Assembly: GCA_030549795.1 (NCBI GenBank) | Contig: JAUQQO010000039.1 | Span: 33,166 to 97,165 of the forward strand | DNA length: 64,000 nt | Source: Pseudomonadota bacterium | GTDB taxonomy: Bacteria > Pseudomonadota > Alphaproteobacteria > Geminicoccales > Geminicoccaceae | Direction of reading: 5' to 3' | Part shown: positions 59,851 through 64,000 of the stretch, one piece after another | How the letters are laid out: the number at the start of each line of letters is the position of its first letter | How positions within the stretch are numbered: the first letter of the stretch is position 1 | The notes under the pieces: model-generated | Told to the model about the DNA's origin: nothing | Databases searched by the model: none | What the model saw: the letters and a program-made list of their open reading frames with translations, nothing else | Translations under genes and position numbers: made by a program

Positions 59851-60897
59851 CTAGCGGGAGGCGACTTCGAGAACCGGATCGACGAGGTGCGGACGCGGGT
59901 CGACCGGCTCGCGGCCGCGGCGCAGCTCGAAATGCAGCTGCGCCGATTTGACATCGCCGGTATCGCCGACCCGGCCGATCGGCTGGCCTCGCCGCACGCG
60001 CTCGCCCACATCCACGAGCACCGCATCGAGATGGGCATAGGCGGTGGTCCACCCCTCGGCGTGGCGGATGAGGACGAGGTTGCCGAAGCCGGCGATGGCA
60101 TCGCCGACATAGACGACGATCCCGTTCTCGGCCGCCTTCACGGGCGTGCCCTTGCGTGCGGCGATGTTGATCCCGTCGTTGCGACGCCCGTCGGGCTTGT
60201 CGCCGAACCCGCTGATGATCCGTCCCGCGACCGGGCGCAAAAATCCCTGTCCCGAGAGCGGTGGCGGAGATGCTTTCTGCGCCCGCTCGAGCCGTTGCGG
60301 ATCGCTGCCACGGCCATCCCCCGGCGGCGCGATGGCGCTTAAGCGCGCGTTTGGTGAAGCGACGGCCGCTTGTTCACCGGACGGGGCGGGGTTCGTCGCA
60401 GCGCCGGCAGCCGAAGCCGGCTCGCGCGGCGGGGGCGTCTCGCGGGCCGTCGACCCCAAGCCCAGGTTCGCGAGCCACGCGGCAAGACCGTCACTTGCGC
60501 TGGAGCGCGGCTCGTTCTCGGGCGGCGGTAGGGCGGCGACGCGGACTCCGCCAGAAGGCGCGCTTTCGCTCGGCGCTTCGCCGCCGCGTGCCGTACCCGA
60601 CTCGGGAATGGCGAGGACTTGCCCGGTGCGCAGTCGGTCGCCGCGCTCGAGCCGGTTGGCGGCGGCGATATCACGCGAGGCCACGCCATAGCGTTTGGCG
60701 ATGCCGGCGAGCGTTTCGCCTTGCTGGACGCGATGGGATCGGAAGAGGGTGCTGGTCTCGCGCGCGCGCGCGGCAGCCCGCGCTTCCGCCCAGCTCTGGC
60801 CCGGCGCCGGCTGCACCGGCTGGTAGACGGTGCAGGCGGAAAGGGTCAGGAGCGCGGTTGCGGCAAGGACAGCCGAGGGACGCACAAAACCTTGCAT
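59851..60897 (-). CDS. NlpD-like lipoprotein with LysM and degenerate LytM (M23) domain
   Basis: Protein of 348 residues. A lipoprotein signal ends LLTLSAC with Cys22. LysM (HRVQQGETLAGIAKRYGVAS) follows, then a Pro/Ala-rich linker and a C-terminal LytM/M23 domain (about 240-335). In that domain NDGINIAARKGTPV replaces the usual HxGxD zinc ligands, while AYAHLD and QLHFEL are kept. It is therefore probably not a hydrolase but an activator of cell-wall amidases, like NlpD or EnvC. It lies after surE, the usual alphaproteobacterial position. Confidence 0.9.
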   Translation of the reverse strand: MQGFVRPSAVLAATALLTLSACTVYQPVQPAPGQSWAEARAAARARETSTLFRSHRVQQGETLAGIAKRYGVASRDIAAANRLERGDRLRTGQVLAIPESGTARGGEAPSESAPSGGVRVAALPPPENEPRSSASDGLAAWLANLGLGSTARETPPPREPASAAGAATNPAPSGEQAAVASPNARLSAIAPPGDGRGSDPQRLERAQKASPPPLSGQGFLRPVAGRIISGFGDKPDGRRNDGINIAARKGTPVKAAENGIVVYVGDAIAGFGNLVLIRHAEGWTTAYAHLDAVLVDVGERVRRGQPIGRVGDTGDVKSAQLHFELRRGREPVDPRPHLVDPVLEVASR

Positions 60898-60929
60898 GTG
60901 CGTAGTTTACCGTGAAATCTTCACACCGA

Positions 60930-61706
60930 TCAAGAAGCGTCCGCGCGCTCCGCGAGCCCGAGCACGGTGGCCAGTTGGCGGAAGAGCGGCCGGTGCGTCA
61001 TATCCAGGTGGATGGGGGTCACCGAGATCCAGCCATCGGCAACCGCGGCCAGATCGGTTCCCGGCTCGGGTGGTCGCGTCTCGCGAAGCAGACCGATCCA
61101 CACATAGGGCTCGCCGCGCGGATCCACCCGCTCGATCAGTTGGTCGCCCAACTTTTTCTTTCCCTGCCGGGTGATCTTGACGCCCTTGACCTTCTTGGCG
61201 GGCACATCCGGCAGGTTGACGTTGATGAGCACGTCCTCGGGCCATTCGAGCTTGGTGAGCCGGCGCAAGACCTCCGGTGCCCAGCGCTCGCTCGTCGCCC
61301 ATTTGATCTTGTGGCGGTCGCGCGCCACCTGCGAGATGGCGATCGCCGGGATGCCGAAGAGGGCCGCCTCCATGGCCGCGGCGATGGTGCCGGAATAGGT
61401 GACGTCCTCGGCGAGATTGGCGCCGTGGTTGATACCGGAGAGTACGAGGTCCGGCCTGGGCGGTGGGATCAGCTTTTGCACCGCGAGCAACACGGCATCG
61501 GTGGGGGTGCCGTCGACGGCAATGTGCCGTTCCGAGATCCGCCGCCAGCGCAGCGGTCGCCGCAAGGTGAGGGAGTGACCGGCGCCGCTCTGGTTGGTCT
61601 CGGGTGCGACCACCCACACGTCGTCGGAAAGCGTGCGGGCGATCTGCTCTAAGAGCTTGAGGCCGTGGGCGTTGATGCCGTCGTCGTTGGTGACGAGGAT
61701 ACGCAC
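60930..61706 (-). CDS. surE: 5'/3'-nucleotidase SurE
   Basis: Metal-dependent phosphatase of 258 residues. ILVTNDDGINAHGL (Asp8, Asp9), APETNQSGAGHSLT, SGINHGANLAEDVTYSGT and the C-terminal TPIHLDMTH match the family. GTG 61706 starts one base after the serS stop and has GGAGGCGTAAG upstream. Involved in nucleotide recycling under stress. Confidence 0.96.
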   Translation of the reverse strand: MRILVTNDDGINAHGLKLLEQIARTLSDDVWVVAPETNQSGAGHSLTLRRPLRWRRISERHIAVDGTPTDAVLLAVQKLIPPPRPDLVLSGINHGANLAEDVTYSGTIAAAMEAALFGIPAIAISQVARDRHKIKWATSERWAPEVLRRLTKLEWPEDVLINVNLPDVPAKKVKGVKITRQGKKKLGDQLIERVDPRGEPYVWIGLLRETRPPEPGTDLAAVADGWISVTPIHLDMTHRPLFRQLATVLGLAERADAS

Positions 61707-61707
61707 C

Positions 61708-62982
61708 TTACGCCTCCGGCTCGAGCCGGTCGATCCCGTCCATATAGGGGACGAGGGCGCCGGGTAGACGCACCGAGCCGTCGGCTTCCTGGAAGTTCTC
61801 GAGAATGGCGATGAGCGTGCGGCCGACCGCAAGACCAGAGCCGTTGAGGGTGTGCACAAAGCGGGTGCTCTTGGCGCCTTCCGGCCGATAGCGGGCCTGC
61901 ATCCGCCGAGCCTGGAAATCTCCGCAGTTCGAGCAAGACGAGATCTCGCGGTACACGCCTTGGCCCGGCAGCCAGACCTCGAGGTCGTAGGTCTTGGTGG
62001 ACGAAAAGCCGGTATCGCCGCTGCACAGGAGCACCACGCGATAGGGCAGTTCGAGCCGCTTTAAGACCTCTTCGGCGCAGGCGGTCATCCGCTCGTGCTC
62101 GGCAGCCGACTGCTCGGGGGTGGTAATACTCACGAGCTCGACTTTCATGAACTGGTGCTGGCGGATCATGCCGCGGGTGTCCTTGCCCGCCGCTCCCGCT
62201 TCCGAGCGGAAGCAGGGCGTGCAGGCGGTAAAGCGCAGGGGCAGATCCGATTCGGCCAGGATCTCACCGGCGACGATGTTGGTGAGCGGCACTTCGGCCG
62301 TGGGAATGAGCCAGTGCCCGGAATCGGTGCGGAAGAGATCTTGGGCGAACTTAGGCAACTGTCCGGTGCCGAAGAGCGCCGGATCGCGCACGAGATAGGG
62401 CGGCGAGACTTCGAGATAGCCGTGCTCTTTGGTCTGCAAATCCAGCATAAAGGCGCAAAGCGCCCGCTCGAGGCGCGCAAGCGGGCCTTTTAAGAGCACG
62501 AAGCGCGAGCCGGAGAGCTTGGCGGCGCGCTCGAAATCCATGCCCAAGCGGGCACCCAATTCGTCGTGCGGTTTGGGCGTAAACGAGAAGCTGCGCGGGC
62601 GGCCGACCACCCGCACGACCTTGTTGGCACGCGCATCGGGCCCGTCGGGAACGTCCTCGGCCAACACGGCGGGGTAGCTCGCGAGCAGATGTTCGAGCCG
62701 GGCCTGGAGTTCGCGCAGCCGCTCTTCGCCGGTTTTGACCTCGTCTTTGAGGGCCGCGACCCGTCCTAAAAGGTCTTCGATCGGCTCGCCCTTGCGCTTG
62801 CGCTCACCGATTTCCTTGGAGAGCCGGTTACGCTCGGCCTGCTGTTCTTGCAGGCGTGTCTCGAGCGTCCGGCGTTCCTCGTCGACGGCGAGGATGGAGG
62901 AGGCGGCGGGCGGAAGCCCGCGACGGGCGAGCGAGCGATCGAACGCTTCAGCGTTCTCGCGAAGCCAGCGCAGGTCGTGCAC
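61708..62982 (-). CDS. serS: Seryl-tRNA synthetase
   Basis: Class II synthetase of 424 residues. The N-terminal long coiled-coil arm (about 30-100; [20 protein letters not shown]) grips tRNA-Ser. Motif 2 has [20 protein letters not shown] and motif 3 [21 protein letters not shown] 62982 opens [10 protein letters not shown]. It lies between tatC and surE on the same strand. Confidence 0.96.
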   Translation of the reverse strand: MHDLRWLRENAEAFDRSLARRGLPPAASSILAVDEERRTLETRLQEQQAERNRLSKEIGERKRKGEPIEDLLGRVAALKDEVKTGEERLRELQARLEHLLASYPAVLAEDVPDGPDARANKVVRVVGRPRSFSFTPKPHDELGARLGMDFERAAKLSGSRFVLLKGPLARLERALCAFMLDLQTKEHGYLEVSPPYLVRDPALFGTGQLPKFAQDLFRTDSGHWLIPTAEVPLTNIVAGEILAESDLPLRFTACTPCFRSEAGAAGKDTRGMIRQHQFMKVELVSITTPEQSAAEHERMTACAEEVLKRLELPYRVVLLCSGDTGFSSTKTYDLEVWLPGQGVYREISSCSNCGDFQARRMQARYRPEGAKSTRFVHTLNGSGLAVGRTLIAILENFQEADGSVRLPGALVPYMDGIDRLEPEA

Positions 62983-63047
62983 GGTTTAAAAGCCTTCGCT
63001 TAACGGGCGCAGATGGCGGTGAGCGAAAGAGGAGCGCGCTTTTCCTG

Positions 63048-63875
63048 TCAATCGCTACGCTGCACTGCCGTGGTCGCAGCGGCAGTCTCGCGTGCTTCGC
63101 GCGCCGCTTTGCGCTTCTCGATCAGGCGCACGAGCCAAATCGAGACCTCATAGAGGGCGATCAAGGGCATGGCGAGACCGATCTGGCTGATGACATCGGG
63201 CGGGGTGATGATGGCGGCGAACACGAACACGCCCACGATCGCGTAGCGGCGCCCCTTGGCGAGCCCGTCCGCGGTGACGATCCCCACCCGGCCCATGAGC
63301 GTGAGCGCCACCGGCAATTGAAAGCCGATCCCGAAGGCGAAGATGAGCTTCATCACGAGATCGAGATATTCGCCCACGCGCGCTTCGAGCTGGATGGGCA
63401 GTGCGCCGGGCGCGGGGTCGAGTGTTTCGAAGCTCAAGAAGAACTGCCAGGCCGCCGGGAAGACGAAATAATAGACGAACGCACCACCCAAGAAGAACAG
63501 AATGGGTGTGGCGATCAAAAACGGTAAGAGCGCTTCTTTTTCGTGCCGGTACAGACCGGGGGCGATGAACAGCCAAGCCTGTGCGGCGACGAAGGGGAAG
63601 CTTATGAAGGCGCCGGCGAAGAACGCCACCTTGAGATACGTAAAGAAAGCCTCGGTGAGACCGGTGTAGATCATCCGCCGGTCGTGATAGCCGAGCTGCT
63701 CGTAGACATCGGCGAGCGGGCGCACCAGGAAGCGGTAGATCGGCTCGGCGAAGAACCAACAGACCACAAAGCCCACGAGCAACGCGATCACCGCATACAT
63801 GATGCGGTTTCGAAGCTCGATCAGATGATCGAGCAAGGGCATTTCGCGATCATCGATGTCCTTGAGCCAGGGCAT
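63048..63875 (-). CDS. tatC: Twin-arginine translocase subunit TatC
   Basis: Six-helix membrane receptor for Tat substrates, 275 residues. It starts DREMPLLDHLIELRNRIMYA with the conserved HLxELR block, then FLVRPLADVYEQLG, GLTEAFFTYLKVAFFAG and ITPPDVISQIGLAMPLIALYE. ATG 63875 lies six bases before the preceding tatB-like stop, and serS follows downstream on the same strand. Confidence 0.97.
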   Translation of the reverse strand: MPWLKDIDDREMPLLDHLIELRNRIMYAVIALLVGFVVCWFFAEPIYRFLVRPLADVYEQLGYHDRRMIYTGLTEAFFTYLKVAFFAGAFISFPFVAAQAWLFIAPGLYRHEKEALLPFLIATPILFFLGGAFVYYFVFPAAWQFFLSFETLDPAPGALPIQLEARVGEYLDLVMKLIFAFGIGFQLPVALTLMGRVGIVTADGLAKGRRYAIVGVFVFAAIITPPDVISQIGLAMPLIALYEVSIWLVRLIEKRKAAREARETAAATTAVQRSD

Positions 63876-63878
63876 GGC

Positions 63879-64000
63879 TCAGCTGCGCTCCTTTACCGTA
63901 TCGCCCGCGCCCGCGGCCGGCGCCGGATCGGCCGCGCGCGCGCTCGTCTCAGAGCCAGGGGCCTCGCGCGCCGAAACCGGCGTGCTCGCCGCTGCAGCGC
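63879..64000 (-). CDS. tatB: C-terminal tail of probable TatB (cut by window edge)
   Basis: A leftward frame enters at base 64000 and stops at 63879, three bases before tatC. It encodes a tail rich in Ala, Pro and charged residues (STPVSAREAPGSETSAR) ending VKERS. The long low-complexity tail and position directly before tatC fit TatB. The transmembrane and amphipathic helices lie outside the window, so the identity rests on context. Confidence 0.7.
   Translation of the reverse strand, partial: AAAASTPVSAREAPGSETSARAADPAPAAGAGDTVKERS

Overview
The window is a GC-rich (about two thirds GC by eye), densely packed bacterial chromosome segment. I read it as an alphaproteobacterium, probably outside the best-studied orders. 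Several linkages are typical of that class: tatB-tatC-serS-surE followed by an M23-family lipoprotein; dnaB-alr followed by an Mla-type permease and ATPase; ffs-dnaX-ebfC-recR; a nearby def-fmt-truA run; and ccoGHIS. The MmcB, DUF2336 and DUF1826 families also fit. No insertion sequence, integrase, CRISPR array, tRNA or rRNA gene was seen. The species cannot be named from the sequence.

Layout. 1-477 is a lower-GC gap without a convincing gene. 478-4160 is a leftward four-gene cassette: SGNH hydrolase, SxtJ-like membrane protein, DUF5989 miniprotein and NodU/CmcH-type carbamoyltransferase. It probably carbamoylates a surface glycan or lipid. 4717-9539 holds an RTX-repeat protein, an orphan TadG-like von Willebrand A protein and a sugar kinase. 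9588-13830 is a rightward histidine operon, hisG-hisB-hisH-hisF, ending in one reading frame that joins HisA, HisI and HisE. 13852-15257 holds a glycine-rich stress-type protein and an OmpW porin. 15405-23239 is a leftward block: acyl-CoA dehydrogenase and aldehyde dehydrogenase, a MntA/HepT nucleotidyltransferase-HEPN pair, then 2-hydroxyacid oxidase, HMG-CoA lyase and CaiB CoA-transferase.

23334-26053 is dapD-dapE plus a membrane protein. 26032-30989 is a leftward housekeeping run: the SRP RNA, dnaX, ebfC, recR, def, fmt and truA. 31070-38107 holds nudC, mmcB, a DUF2336 protein, dnaB, alr, mlaE and mlaF. 38148-44500 holds dnaE, a hydroxyacid dehydrogenase, a flavin-binding protein and an unknown protein. 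44560-49112 is ccoG-ccoH-ccoI-ccoS for cbb3 oxidase maturation. 49197-51094 is a probable zinc-starvation operon: a Zur-like palindrome, a COG0523 GTPase and DUF1826. 51181-54060 is a structured leader followed by serC-serA. 54136-55288 is a leftward crcB-crcB-DUF190 operon. 55421-57166 holds a hydroxyacid dehydrogenase and a glutathione transferase. 57263-59827 is a NitT/TauT-type ABC transporter. 59851-64000 is the leftward tatB-tatC-serS-surE-nlpD-like run.

The most notable items are the HisA-HisI-HisE fusion, the carbamoyltransferase/SxtJ/DUF5989/SGNH cassette, the MntA/HepT pair, the Zur-like operator in front of the GTPase/DUF1826 pair, and the stem-loops ahead of serC. GTG and TTG starts are very common, and adjacent genes often overlap by 1-4 bases, which suggests widespread translational coupling. 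Start positions were chosen from Shine-Dalgarno (SD) sequences, family length and overlap with the preceding gene, so they carry more uncertainty than the stops.
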